Shown here in pieces: positions 44,676 to 57,160 of a DNA stretch of 64,000 nucleotides. This DNA comes from Beaufortia kweichowensis. Lineage: Eukaryota; Chordata; Actinopteri; Cypriniformes; Gastromyzontidae. The notes under the pieces were generated by a model that saw only the letters and a list, made by a program, of their open reading frames with translations, was not told the origin of the DNA and did no database searches. Within the stretch, counting starts at the first letter, position 1. Each line of letters opens with the position of its first letter. Position numbers and translations under genes: made by a program. The stretch lies in NCBI GenBank assembly GCA_019155185.1, contig CM032813.1, positions 11,744,645-11,808,644 of the forward strand, in the 5' to 3' direction.

Positions 44676-44799
44676 GTAAATTGTCTTGCTCAAGGGCACC
44701 TCAGTTGTTTCCTGCTGGTACTGGGAATCGAACCAGCTAATCCAACGCTCTAACCACTAGGCTACAACTGCCCATAATGTAGTTTCACTCTTACTAAAT

Positions 44800-46980
44800 T
44801 GTCCTTTTCAACAACAGTCGTCTGCTTTCTCCAACACGATATCTCCAACCTGTATGTTCCTCTTGGGGGTTAGCCAGCATTGTCTGGTATTCCTTTTGCC
44901 AACGACTCCAAAACTGTTTAGCTAAGAATTGGACATGGCGCCATCTCTTGCAAGCATACAGGTCTTCTCTGATAAACTTGCCGGGAGGTGGTAAAAGGCT
45001 TGTGCAGATTTCAAAGTGAGCAGATGGTTTGGGGTGAGAGGTTCAGGACTTAAATAGCAGTCGGCTATTTACAATTGCCATAGCTTCATAGAAGAAGGTC
45101 CTTAGAGAGGAATCACTCAGTCTTCCAGAAGATAAGGAAAGAGTGGAAAAAAGAATGCTTCTCACGGTCCTAATCCGTCTTTCCCAACCTCCTCCAGTGT
45201 GACTTGCATGGGGAGCGATTAAGAGTTTTGTCAGATGGTGTTCCTTTGGAATTATCAACGGATGCTTGACAGAGTTGAGAACAGAAGCATTACAGAATCT
45301 TCCTCCCACCTTAAGCAATCCATCATGATCCACAAAAGCATCAAGATAGTATAACCTGTTTCCATGAGGTAGTCTCTTGCCCTTACTCTATAACGCTTTC
45401 CCCTCTGAATACGTCAAGCTCTGTAAGACTTTGATAATAATGTGTTTAGCATCTATGGTATATTTTTATGATATATGCATATGATTATATGGAATATTTT
45501 ATATGCACATTGTATATTTGTATTACACAAATAGAATGATATCTTAAATGAGCACTAAAGAACATATATGGCATGGAAAGGGCACACAGACATAGAGTAA
45601 AGCACTCAGTGATACTAGGAACATAGAGGTACAGAATAACACCACTGGATGCGTAGGTACCAAGCACGAACATAGAAGGCACGTGCTGCACGTACTGCAC
45701 ATTATGTTAACATGTTGATATATGCAGATATTTGTATATGGTATAACACTGAAACACCAATCCAGGGTTGCCTTGCCACCATTATACTATAAGAACAGAA
45801 ATAAGAAACCAAGGGGGCAGGCCTAAAAATGAATAATCCAATAAGAAAAGATAATAGTAGCAGACCAAGGAAAGGGGATGGCTAAAGAGAAAAGGTAAAT
45901 CATTTGTCACGAAGAAATGGAATAAAGTGAGGAGTCAGAGACTGTAAGATCAGATGCTCTTGGATGTTCTTTGGATATTGGTATCTCAGCTTTGTTTGCT
46001 CAAGCAATAAAGTTTGACTTTTGGCACCTGGAACCTTCTTTCTTAGTGATTTTTGGATAGTGAGGGATTATTTTCCACTCTACTACTGTACTGTGATCAC
46101 TCCACTTGTCTTTTCTGACTCTACGAAGTAGGCATGCTACTGCTTGGATGACTTTGGACCATGAAGATAACCTTGTGAGACGATCGGATGAACAGGAGTC
46201 CATCACTGTATATGTATTTAGTGATGTAACCTTTTTGACCTCTGGGTCTCTAATTTGAAGTTGCGGGTTGACATCCACAGGAGGAAGTATGTGTCTTTGA
46301 CATAAGATGTTGGGTCCTGTGAACCAGCAAAAAGTGACAAGATCATCAATGCTCAGGCCTTGTGATGCATAGTCAGATGGATTTTTAACAGGGAATATAC
46401 CGCCACTGTTGAGGAGTTGAACTGCGATGGATTCTCTGAACTCGATTAGCAACAAAGGTGTGGAAGCGGCGAGCTTCGTTACTGATGTAGCCTAGTACCA
46501 CTTGTGAATAAATCCAGAAATATGCCTCTGCATCTGTAAGATTAATTTCCTTATTTAGTACATAATTTACTGCAACTGACAACTAACCGAGGAGTTGTTG
46601 TGGCCTTGAGTGGGGCTACCCTAGATATAGCCATGAACAAAGTACAATGTTCATTTTCAATGCGGAGGTATAAGCACTCACCATACCTGCTTGTACTGGC
46701 ATCCGAGAAATTATGAATCTCTCTCCTTGTGATTTTTCCAAATCCAGCAGGTACAACACAACGAGGGACTTATGACCCAAGTTGACAAGATTGGTCTTCC
46801 AGTGCTCCCACCTTGGCCGCACACATCACATAAGCGATCGTCCCAGCCCATGCCATTTCTGCATGTTACTTAAAGAATAGCCTTTCCCTTCTGTATAAAG
46901 AAACCCCAAGGGATCGAACAAGGAGGCCACAGTATACAGTATGCCTCTTCGGGTTGCTGGCTGATCCTTAAGGTTAACAC
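44800..46980 (-). pseudogene. BEL/Pao retrotransposon pol remnant
   Basis: Right to left: a post-RT segment (RVNLKDQPATRRGIL, SLFDPLGF, about 46900-46985); an RNase H-like region (PRWEHWKTNLVNL; EAYFWIYSQVVLGYI; FVANRVQRIH, SSTPQQWRYIP at 46385-46820); a linker (NPSDYASQGLSIDDLV, WFTGPN). The integrase part follows after an interruption: HDGLLKVGGRF and VKHPLIIPKEHHLTKLLI at 45240-45333, GGGWERRIRTVRSILFSTL, FYEAMAIVNSR, and the C-terminal ICTSLLPPPGKFIREDLYAC at about 44935-45010. The order is that of Pao elements. The integrase catalytic core is deleted and frames are broken. Confidence 0.85.
45440..46018 (+). mobile_element. Dispersed copy of repeat B (LTR-like) inside the Pao element
   Basis: Matches the B units of the right-hand array: TGAGCACTAAAGAACATATA, ATGTTAACATGTTGATATAT (45704), CCAATCCAGGGTTGCC, and CAGATGCTCTTGGATGTTC, to GCAATAAAGTTTGACTTTT. 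It splits the Pao reading frame (IIIKVLQSLT resumes left of 45436), so it is a separate insertion. No hairpin cassette is present in this copy. A clean target duplication was not found, so the exact edges are uncertain; the right edge may extend to about 46060. Confidence 0.75.
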
Positions 46981-47296
46981 GAAATATCAAGTTATCATCT
47001 TCCAGCTCGCTGGTGCCTCATCCTTAGCTTTTACGCCACAGCAGCACACGTCTCTCTCCTCCATAGCATCACCTTCCAAAGCAATGCCAGCATCCACCAG
47101 CTCTTATATCATATTATGCCCTGCAGGTTTGGGTGGCTCCTCTGCCCCACTCTGGCTGCTGTCCTGCGTAAATTGCTTTTTGGGGGGAGCACTCCAGGTT
47201 TGGGAAGAACTGCCGAACTCTGTGCCCTCCCCAGACAGCACGCCAAATACGCATACTATCCCTCCCGCTTATTATCTGTAAAGGCGAACTCGTGAA
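46981..47296. other. Unassigned interval between Pao and satellite region
   Basis: GC-richer than its neighbours, with C-rich runs on plus. Open frames on both strands (for example 47084-47281) show no recognisable domain. Confidence 0.35.
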
Positions 47297-47340
47297 ATTC
47301 ATGTTCCCCTGATTGCAATAGTAAGAAAAGACTCTTGGAT
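47297..47340 (-). repeat. Inverted scrap of satellite A
   Basis: AATTCATGTTC...TGATTGCAATAGTAAGAAAAGAC is the reverse complement of the A-unit phrase TCTTTTCTTACTGTTGCAAT AAACAGAACATG (about 47878-47909). It marks an orientation switch just left of the array. Confidence 0.6.
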
Positions 47341-47351
47341 GCTAAAAGACT

Positions 47352-47505
47352 GTAGAGAACGTCTCAGGTTACGAATGTAACCATGGTTCCCTGAGAGGGA
47401 ACGAGATGCTGCGTCAGCGTTTGACGCTATGGGGAACGCCTTTGCGTGATCGCGTCTGAAGCACGTGTGTAACACCACCGAATGGCAAAGCTGCACTGGC
47501 CAAAG
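47352..47505. mobile_element. DIRS-type terminal fragment
   Basis: GTCTCAGGTTACGAATGTAA, CCATGGTTCCCTGAGAGGGA and ACGAGATGCTGCGTCAGCG are the familiar terminal phrases of fish DIRS elements, related to 8825-8860. No coding part is present. Confidence 0.6.
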
Positions 47506-47534
47506 AAAGGATGAAAGGCAAGACCCCAGTGAAA

Positions 47535-50500
47535 CATGCACTCGAATTAAGTTGTTCTGAGCAGTGCAGTTATAGAAAAAGTCGATAAAAGTGTTAACAA
47601 TGTGTCTTGCAAATAAAACACTAATTTTAAAGTTACCATCACAAGAGTATGGATTAAAGGGGAAATTTCGTTCTGCATGCTATTTCAGTGTTGCTCATGC
47701 AAATTTTACGTGTTTGCAGAAAAGAAGTGAGAAACCGTTTATGGGTTTTCCCTTAATTGCGAAACGAATCTAGTAAGAAACTACATTCCACACATGGTTT
47801 CATTGTTCCTAAGGTGTGCTGTTTAACTAAAGCCACGAGTGGTATAATGGGTAAAATGTGTTTTGCAAAAGAAACTGTCTTTTCTTACTGTTGCAATAAA
47901 CAGAACATGAATTTAGTCATAACTTCTATGAGCTATTTGAGTGTATCTCGGCATTGTGAGAAAAACCCGAAACTAACGTTAAAATGAATTGACAGATATT
48001 GTTGTCTTTTTAGACGTTTGCTTTAATTTAAAAAGGGAATGAGTAACAATCACTAATCTGCACTCGATTTCAGTGATTACACAATCAAAGCTTATGTATT
48101 AAACTGAAAAGAATTAGTAAATCATTTTTGTAAACAAAGTATCAATATATGAGTGCTGCAAATTGTATTTAGTGAGAAGCCACATTTTGCACAAGATTTC
48201 AGTGTTTCTACGCAAAACCGTGTAAAGTAAATGCAAGAATAATGGTACAATGTGTTTTGCAAGTAAAGCAGTATTTTTGGCCTTGCCTTCACAACAGCAT
48301 GGGAATGAGTAAGAAATTTTAGCCTGAGGCGATTAGAGTGTTTCTCAGCAATGCTGTGTTACAAAATCGCTAAAATATTGTGAAAATGAATGTAGTGCAA
48401 GTTAATGAAAATTGAAATGATATAGCTAATTGCGAAAAGGCGATACAGAGAGAAACTGCACTGTGCATTGTATTTCTCTGTCAACATATAACAGTACTGT
48501 GTTTTCTTGTTGCTGCAATCACGGAACATGACATTAGTGAAAACCATGTGAAATAAGCTATTTTAAAGTTTCGGATCAAAGCAATGTAAGTAAAACCCGA
48601 GAATAGTGACATAATGAAATTGCAGAGGAAGGTGTCTTTTCAGATGAATTCCTAGTATTTGAAGAATGCATGAGAAAGAATATGTGTTCTGCGCACGAAT
48701 TCAGTGTTGTAAAAGCAAATCTTGTGTCGTTTCGCTAAAAGAAGCAATTTTCATCTGTGAAATAGAAGTATCCTTTCATTAATTCTGCTATCCTGTCAAC
48801 AAGGATGTAATGAGAAACGACATTCTACATGCACTCGAATTCAGTTTTTCTGAGCAGTGCAGTTGAACAAAAAGTTGATATAAGTGGTAAAATGTGTCTT
48901 GAAAATAAAACACTAATTTTAACGTTACCATTACAAGAGCATGGATTAAAGGGGAAATTTCGTTCTGCATGCTATTTCAATGTTGTTTAAGCAAATTTTA
49001 CGTGTTTGCCCAAAGAAGTGAGAAACCGTTTCTGGGTTTTCCCTTAATTGCGAAACGAATCGAGTAAGAAACTACATTCCACACACGGTTTCATTGTTCC
49101 TCAGGTGTGCGGTTTAACTAAAGCCACAAGTGGTATAATGGGTAAAATGTGTTTTGCAAAAGAAACTCTTTTCTTACTTTTGCAATAAACAGAACATGAA
49201 TTTAGTCATAACTTCTATGAACTATTTGAGTGTATCTCGGCAGTGCATTGTGAGAAAAACCCGAAACTAACGTTAAAATGAATTGACAGATATTGTTGTC
49301 TTTTTAGACGTTTGCTCTCATTTAAAAATTGAATGAGTAACAAGCACTCGATTTCAGTGATTACACAATCAAAGCTTATGTGTTAAACTGAAAAGAATTA
49401 GTAAATCATTTTTGTAAACAAAGTATCAATATATGAGTGCTGCAAATTGTATTTAGTGAGAAGCCACATTTTGCACAAGATTTCAGTGTTTCTACGCAAA
49501 ACCGTGTAAAGTAAAGGCAAGAATAATAGTACAATGTGTTTTGCAAGTAAAGCAGTCTTTTGGCCTTGCCTTCACAGCAGCATGGGAATGAGTAAGAGAT
49601 TTTAGCCTGAGGCGATTAGAATGTTTCTCAGCAATGCTGTGTTACAAAATCGCTAAAATATTGTGAAAATGAATGTAATGCAAGTTAATGAAAATTGAAA
49701 TGATATAGCTAATTGCGAAAAGGCGATACAGAGAGAAACTGCACTGTGCACTGTATTTCTCTGTCAACATATAACAGTACTGTGTTTTCTTGTTGCTGCA
49801 ATCACGGGAACATGACATTAGTGAAAAACCATGTGAAATAAGCTATTTTAAAGTTTCGGATCAAAGCAATGTAAGTAAAACCCGAGAATAGTGACATAAT
49901 GAAATTGCAGAGGAAGGTGTCTTTTCAGATGAATTCCTAGTATTTGAAGAATGCATGAGAAAGAATATGTGTTCTGCGCACGAATTCAGTGTTGTAAAAG
50001 CAAATCTTGTGTCGTTTAAGCTAAAAGAAGCAATTTTCATCTGTGAAATAGAAGTATCCTTTCATTAATTCTGCTATCCTGTCAACAAGGATGTAATGAG
50101 AAACGACATTCTACATGCACTCGAATTCAGTTTTTCTGAGCAGTGCAGTTGAACAAAAAGTCGATATAAGTGGTAAAATGTGTCTTGAAAATAAAACACT
50201 AATTTTAACGTTACCATTACAAGAGCATGGATTAAAGGGGAAATTTCGTTCTGCATGCTATTTCAATGTTGTTTAAGCAAATTTTACGTGTTTGCCCAAA
50301 AGAAGTGAGAAACCGTTTCTGGGTTTTCCCTTAATTGCGAAACGAATCGAGTAAGAAACTACATTCCACACACGGTTTCATTGTTCCTCAGGTGTGCGGT
50401 TTAACTAAAAGCCACAAGTGGTATAATGGGTAAAATGTGTTTTGCAAAAGAAACTCTTTTCTTACTTTTGCAATAAACAGAACATGAATTTAGTCATAAC

Positions 50501-53500
50501 TTCTATGAACTATTTGAGTGTATCTCGGCAGTGCATTGTGAGAAAACCCGAAACTAACGTTAAAATGAATTGACAGATATTGTTGTCTTTTTAGACGTTT
50601 GCTCTCATTTAAAAATTGAATGAGTAACAAGCACTCGATTTCAGTGATTACACAATCAAAGCTTATGTGTTAAACTGAAAAGAATTAGTAAATCATTTTG
50701 TAAACAAAGTATCAATATATGAGTGCTGCAAATTGTATTTAGTGAGAAGCCACATTTTGCACAAGATTTCAGTGTTTCTACGCAAAACCGTGTAAAGTAA
50801 AGGCAAGAATAATAGTACAATGTGTTTTGCAAGTAAAATGCAGTCTTTTGGCCTTGCCTTCACAACAGCATGGGAATGAGTAAGAGATTTTAGCCTGAGG
50901 CGATTAGAATGTTTCTCAGCAATGCTGTGTTACAAAATCGCTAAAATATTGTGAAAATGAATGTAATGCAAGTTAATGAAAATTGAAATGATATAGCTAA
51001 TTGCGAAAAGGCGATACAGAGAGAAACTGCACTGTGCACTGTATTTCTCTGTCAACATATAACAGTACTGTGTTTTCTTGTTGCTGCAATCACGGGAACA
51101 TGACATTAGTGAAAAACCATGTGAAATAAGCTATTTTAAAGTTTCGGATCAAAGCAATGTAAGTAAAACCCGAGAATAGTGACATAATGAAATTGCAGAG
51201 GAAGGTGTCTTTTCAGATGAATTCCTAGTATTTGAAGAATGCATGAGAAAGAATATGTGTTCTGCGCACGAATTCAGTGTTGTAAAAGCAAATCTTGTGT
51301 CGTTTCGCTAAAAGAAGCAATTTTCATCTGTGAAATAGAAGTATCCTTTCATTAATTCTGCTATCCTGTCAACAAGGATGTAATGAGAAACGACATTCTA
51401 CATGCACTCGAATTCAGTTTTCTGAGCAGTGCAGTTGAACAAAAGTTGATATAAGTGGTAAAATGTGTCTTGAAAATAAAACACTAATTTTAACGTTACC
51501 ATTACAAGAGCATGGATTAAAGGGGAAATTTCGTTCTGCATGCTATTTCAATGTTGTTTAAGCAAATTTTACGTGTTTGCCCAAAAGAAGTGAGAAACCG
51601 TTTCTGGGTTTTCCCTTAATTGCGAAACGAATCGAGTAAGAAACTACATTCCACACACGGTTTCATTGTTCCTCAGGTGTGCGGTTTAACTAAAGCCACA
51701 AGTGGTATAATGGGTAAAATGTGTTTTGCAAAAGAAACTCTTTTCTTACTTTTGCAATAAACAGAACATGAATTTAGTCATAACTTCTATGAACTATTTG
51801 AGTGTATCTCGGCAGTGCATTGTGAGAAAAACCCGAAACTAACGTTAAAATGAATTGACAGATATTGTTGTCTTTTTAGACGTTTGCTCTCATTTAAAAA
51901 TTGAATGAGTAACAAGCACTCGATTTCAGTGATTACACAATCAAAGCTTATGTGTTAAACTGAAAAGAATTAGTAAATCATTTTTGTAAACAAAGTATCA
52001 ATATATGAGTGCTGCAAATTGTATTTAGTGAGAAGCCACATTTTGCACAAGATTTCAGTGTTTCTACGCAAAACCGTGTAAAGTAAAGGCAAGAATAATA
52101 GTACAATGTGTTTTGCAAGTAAAGCAGTCTTTTTGGCCTTGCCTTCACAACAGCATGGGAATGAGTAAGAGATTTTAGCCTGAGGCGATTAGAATGTTTC
52201 TCAGCAATGCTGTGTTACAAAATCGCTAAAATATTGTGAAAATGAATGTAATGCAAGTTAATGAAAATTGAAATGATATAGCTAATTGCGAAAAGGCGAT
52301 ACAGAGAGAAACTGCACTGTGCACTGTATTTCTCTGTCAACATATAACAGTACTGTGTTTTCTTGTTGCTGCAATCACGGGAACATGACATTAGTGAAAA
52401 ACCATGTGAAATAAGCTATTTTAAAGTTTCGGATCAAAGCAATGTAAGTAAAACCCGAGAATAGTGACATAATGAATTTGCAGAGGAAGGTGTCTTTTCA
52501 GATGAATTCCTAGTATTTGAAGAATGCATGAGAAAGAATATGTGTTCTGCGCACGAATTCAGTGTTGTAAAAGCAAATCTTGTGTCGTTTTGCTAAAAGA
52601 AGCAATTTTCATCTGTGAAATAGAAGTATCCTTTCATTAATTCTGCTATCCTGTCAACAAGGATGTAATGAGAAACGACATTCTACATGCACTCGAATTC
52701 AGTTTTTCTGAGCAGTGCAGTTAAACAAAAAGTCGATATAAGTGGTAACAATGTGTCTTGAAAATAAAATACTAATTTTAACGTTACCATCACAAGAGCA
52801 TGGATTAAAGGGGAGATTTCGTTCTGCATGCTATTTCAGTGTTGCTTAAGCAAATTTTACGTGTTTGCCAGAAAGAAGCGAGAAACCGTTTCTGGGTTTT
52901 CCCTTACTTGCGAAAGGAATCGAGTAAGAAACTACATTCCACACACGGTTTCATTGTTCCTCAGGTGTGCGGTTTAACTAAAGCCACAAGTGGTATAATG
53001 GGTAAAATGTGTTTTGCAAAAGAAACTCTTTTCTTACTTTTGCAATAAACAGAACATGAATTTAGTCATAACTTCTATGTGCTTATGTGTTAAACTGAAA
53101 AGAATTAGAAAATCATTTTTCTAAACAAAATATCAATATATGAGTGCTGCAAATGGTATTTAGTGAGAAGCCACATTTTGCACAAGATTTCAGTGTTTCT
53201 ACGCAAAACCGTGTAAAGTAAATGTAAGAATAATGGTACAATGTGTTTTGCAAGTAAAAGCAGTCTTTTGGCCTTGCCTTCACAACAGCATGGGAATGAG
53301 TAAGAAATTTTAGCCTGAGGCGATTTCAGTGTTTTCTCAGCAATGTTGTGTTACAAAATCGCTAAAATATTGTGAATATTGTTAACTAAAGCCACAAGTG
53401 GTATAATGGGTAAAATGTGTTTTGCAAAGAAACTGTCTTTTCTTACTGTTGCAATAAACAGAACATGAATTACGTCATATGTTGTATGAGCAGTTTCTCG

Positions 53501-53560
53501 GCAGTGCATTGTGAGAAAAACCCGAAAATAACGTTAAAATGAATTGACAGTAAGAAATTT
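47535..53560. repeat. Satellite A array, about 1.29-kb units
   Basis: The landmark CTCGAATT(C) followed by CTGAGCAGTGCAG falls at 47541, 48834, 50120, 51417 and 52692, giving periods of 1293, 1286, 1297 and 1275. Neighbouring units differ by scattered substitutions and homopolymer indels; the first unit is the most diverged. Within each unit about ten diverged sub-blocks share a pattern: (C/T)ATTC.GCA..CGATTTCAGTGTT, then GGTAAAATGTGTTTTGCAA, then TCTTACTGTTGCAATAACA. The last unit (from 52692) is rearranged, with an internal deletion at about 53080 and a jump back at about 53390. The recurrent 60-65-residue open frames are not genes. Confidence 0.92.
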
Positions 53561-54413
53561 CATCCTATATGGTATATTTTTGTTATTTCCTAGGATGAGC
53601 ACTAGAGCACATATATGCTATGGGAAAAGCACACACACATGGAGTAAAGAGCACAGCGTTACTAGGAACACAGAGGTACCGAACAACACCACAGGCACGT
53701 AGGCATGAAAATAAAAGGCTCGTGCTACACGTACTGCAATGTAATGTTAACATGTTGATATATGCAGATATATCTAGATGATATAACACTGAAAAACCAA
53801 TCCAGGGCTGCTTTGCCGCCTTTATGTCATAAGAAAAGAGAGATAAGAAACTATGGGGCAGTCCTAAAAAAGAATAGTCCAATGAGAAAAGATAATGGTA
53901 GAAGACCAAGAAAAGGGATGACTAAAGAGAAAAAGGTAAATCAGTTATCTAGCAGAAATGGAATAAAGTGAGGTGTCCCCAATAAATCATGTAGGTACAT
54001 GCACGCAAGAGGCGTGAACCCTAGATAGAACACGAGCTAGGTAGCTCGAGGGGTGAGAATCACCCTAATAAATCCTGTAGGTCACACAAAGAGGTGTGAG
54101 ACAAAGAAATGCATTGAAAAAAGAACAAATCCAGGGGGAAAAAATGAAATAAAATAATATTTGTAGTTTTTGTTGTCTATTTGTTGAGGAGAAGACTGTG
54201 AGAAAAAGTGTGGTAGGTGTTTGCACAAACATAAGAGAGCGTGACAGAAACCGGACGAGCGGCTGAGTGCAGCTGAGTGTGTGGCATGCTGTGTGTGTGG
54301 GATTTGATAAGGTACCGAACAACACCAAAGGCACGAAAATAAAACGCACGTGCTACAAATACTGCACGTAATGTTAACATGTTGATATATGCAGATATAT
54401 GTATATGATATAA
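53561..54413 (+). repeat. Satellite B block (first copy)
   Basis: Nearly identical to 57161-58010. It begins CCTATATGGTATATTTTT and has two TGTTAACATG landmarks (53745, 54372). Between them is one hairpin cassette (about 53985-54095), with GAGCTAGGTAGCTC at 54034. At 54413 it switches abruptly back into satellite A. Confidence 0.88.
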
Positions 54414-57160
54414 TACAATGTGTTTTGCAAGTGAAAGCAGTCTTTTTGGCCTTGCCTTCACAACAGCATGGGAATGAGTAAGAGATTTTAGCCTGAGGCG
54501 ATTAGAATGTTTCTCAGCAATGCTGTGTTACAAAATCGCTAAAATATTGTGAAAATGAATGTAATGCAAGTTAATGAAAATTGAAATGATATAGCTAATT
54601 GCGAAAAGGCGATACAGAGAGAAACTGCACTGTGCACTGTATTTCTCTGTCAACATATAACAGTACTGTGTTTTTCTTGTTGCTGCAATCACGGAACATG
54701 ACATTAGTGTGAAAACCATGTGAAATAAGCTATTTTAAAGTTTCGGATCAAAGCAATGTAAGTAAAACCCGAGAATAGTGACATAATGAAATTGCAGAGG
54801 AAGGTGTCTTTTCAGATGAATTCCTAGTATTTGAAGAATGCATGAGAAAGAATATGTGTTCTGCGCACGAATTCAGTGTTGTAAAAAGCAAATCTTGTGT
54901 CGTTTCGCTAAAAGAAGCAATTTTCATCTGTGAAATAGAAGTATCCTTTCATTAATTCTGCTATCCTGTCAACAAGGATGTAATGAGAAACGACATTCTA
55001 CATGCACTCGAATTCAGTTTTTCTGAGCAGTGCAGTTGAACAAAAAGTTGATATAAGTGGTAAAAATGTGTCTTGAAAATAAAACACTAATTTTAACGTT
55101 ACCATTACAAGAGCATGGATTAAAGGGGAAATTTCGTTCTGCATGCTATTTCAATGTTGTTTAAGCAAATTTTACGTGTTTGCCCAAAAAGAAGTGAGAA
55201 ACCGTTTCTGGTTTTCCCTTAATTGCGAAACGAATCGAGTAAGAAACTACATTCCACACACGGTTTCATTGTTCCTCAGGTGTGCGGTTTAACTAAAGCC
55301 ACAAGTGGTATAATGGGTAAAATGTGTTTTGCAAAAGAAACTCTTTTCTTACTTTTGCAATAAACAGAACATGAATTTAGTCATAACTTCTATGAACTAT
55401 TTGAGTGTATCTCGGCAGTGCATTGTGAGAAAACCCGAAACTAACGTTAAAATGAATTGACAGATATTGTTGTCTTTTTAGACGTTTGCTCTCATTTAAA
55501 AATTGAATGAGTAACAAGCACTCGATTTCAGTGATTACACAATCAAAGCTTATGTGTTAAACTGAAAAGAATTAGTAAATCATTTTTGTAAACAAAGTAT
55601 CAATATATGAGTGCTGCAAATTGTATTTAGTGAGAAGCCACATTTTGCACAAGATTTCAGTGTTTCTACGCAAAACCGTGTAAAGTAAAGGGCAAGAATA
55701 ATAGTACAATGTGTTTTGCAAGTAAAGCAGTCTTTTGGCCTTGCCTTCACAACAGCATGGGAATGAGTAAGAGATTTTAGCCTGAGGCGATTAGAATGTT
55801 TCTCAGCAATGCTGTGTTACAAAATCGCTAAAATATTGTGAAAATGAATGTAATGCAAGTTAATGAAAATTGAAATGATATAGCTAATTGCGAAAAAGGC
55901 GATACAGAGAGAAACTGCACTGTGCACTGTATTTCTCTGTCAACATATAACAGTACTGTGTTTTTCTTGTTGCTGCAATCACGGGAACATGACATTAGTG
56001 AAAACCATGTGAAATAAGCTATTTTAAAGTTTCGGATCAAAGCAATGTAAGTAAAACCCGAGAATAGTGACATAATGAATTTGCAGAGGAAGGTGTCTTT
56101 TCAGATGAATTCCTAGTATTTGAAGAATGCATGAGAAAGAATATGTGTTCTCTTGCTTACGAATTCAGTGTTGTAAAAGCAAATCTTGTGTCGTTTTGCT
56201 AAAAGAAGCAATTTTCATCTGTGAAATAGAAGTATCCTTTCATTAATTCTGCTATCCTGTCAACAAGGATGTAATGAGAAACGACATTCTACATGCACTC
56301 GAATTCAGTTTTTCTGAGCAGTGCAGTTAAACAAAAGTCGATATAAGTGGTAACAATGTGTCTTGAAAATAAAATACTAATTTTAACGTTACCATCACAA
56401 GAGCATGGATTAAAGGGAGATTTCGTTCTGCATGCTATTTCAGTGTTGCTTAAGCAAATTTTACGTGTTTGCCAGAAAGAAGCGAGAAACCGTTTCTGGG
56501 TTTTCCCTTACTTGCGAAAGGAATCGAGTAAGAAACTACATTCCACGGTTTCATTGTTCCTCAGGTGTGCGGTTTAACTAAAGCCACAAGTGGTATAATG
56601 GGTAAAATGTGTTTTGCAAAAGAAACTCTTTTCTTACTTTTGCAATAAACAGAACATGAATTTAGTCATAACTTCTATGTGCTTATGTGTTAAACTGAAA
56701 AGAATTAGAAAATCATTTTTCTAAACAAAATATCAATATATGAGTGCTGCAAATGGTATTTAGTGAGAAGCCACATTTTGCACAAGATTTCAGTGTTTCT
56801 ACGCAAAACCGTGTAAAGTAAATGTAAGAATAATGGTACAATGTGTTTTGCAAGTAAAGCAGTCTTTTTGGCCTTGCCTTCACAACAGCATGGGAATGAG
56901 TAAGAAATTTTAGCCTGAGGCGATTTCAGTGTTTCTCAGCAATGTTGTGTTACAAAATCGCTAAAATATTGTGAATATTGTTAACTAAAGCCACAAGTGG
57001 TATAATGGGTAAAATGTGTTTTGCAAAAGAAACTGTCTTTTCTTACTGTTGCAATAAACAGAACATGAATTACGTCATATGTTGTATGAGCAGTTTCTCG
57101 GCAGTGCATTGTGAGAAAAACCCGAAAATAACGTTAAAATGAATTGACAGTAAGAAATTT
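54414..57160. repeat. Satellite A units between the two B blocks
   Basis: About two A units (landmarks 55017 and 56298, 1281 apart). The second is rearranged in the same way as the unit at 52692, including the deletion and the jump back to GTTAACTAAAGCCACAAGTG. This shows that 52692-54413 and 56298-58010 are copies of one larger segment, 3606 bases apart. Confidence 0.9.

Larger units (their letters stand above)
43900..44775 (-). mobile_element. tRNA-derived SINE (family 2), split by a hAT element
   Basis: The two halves, 44676-44775 (tRNA head, TGGGCAGTTGTAGCCTAGTG in reverse) and about 43900-43951 (body, GCTCCCAGTGTGCCGCTTAC in reverse), become one continuous SINE if 43952-44675 is removed. 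It is the same family as 41815-42008, in opposite orientation. Confidence 0.8.
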
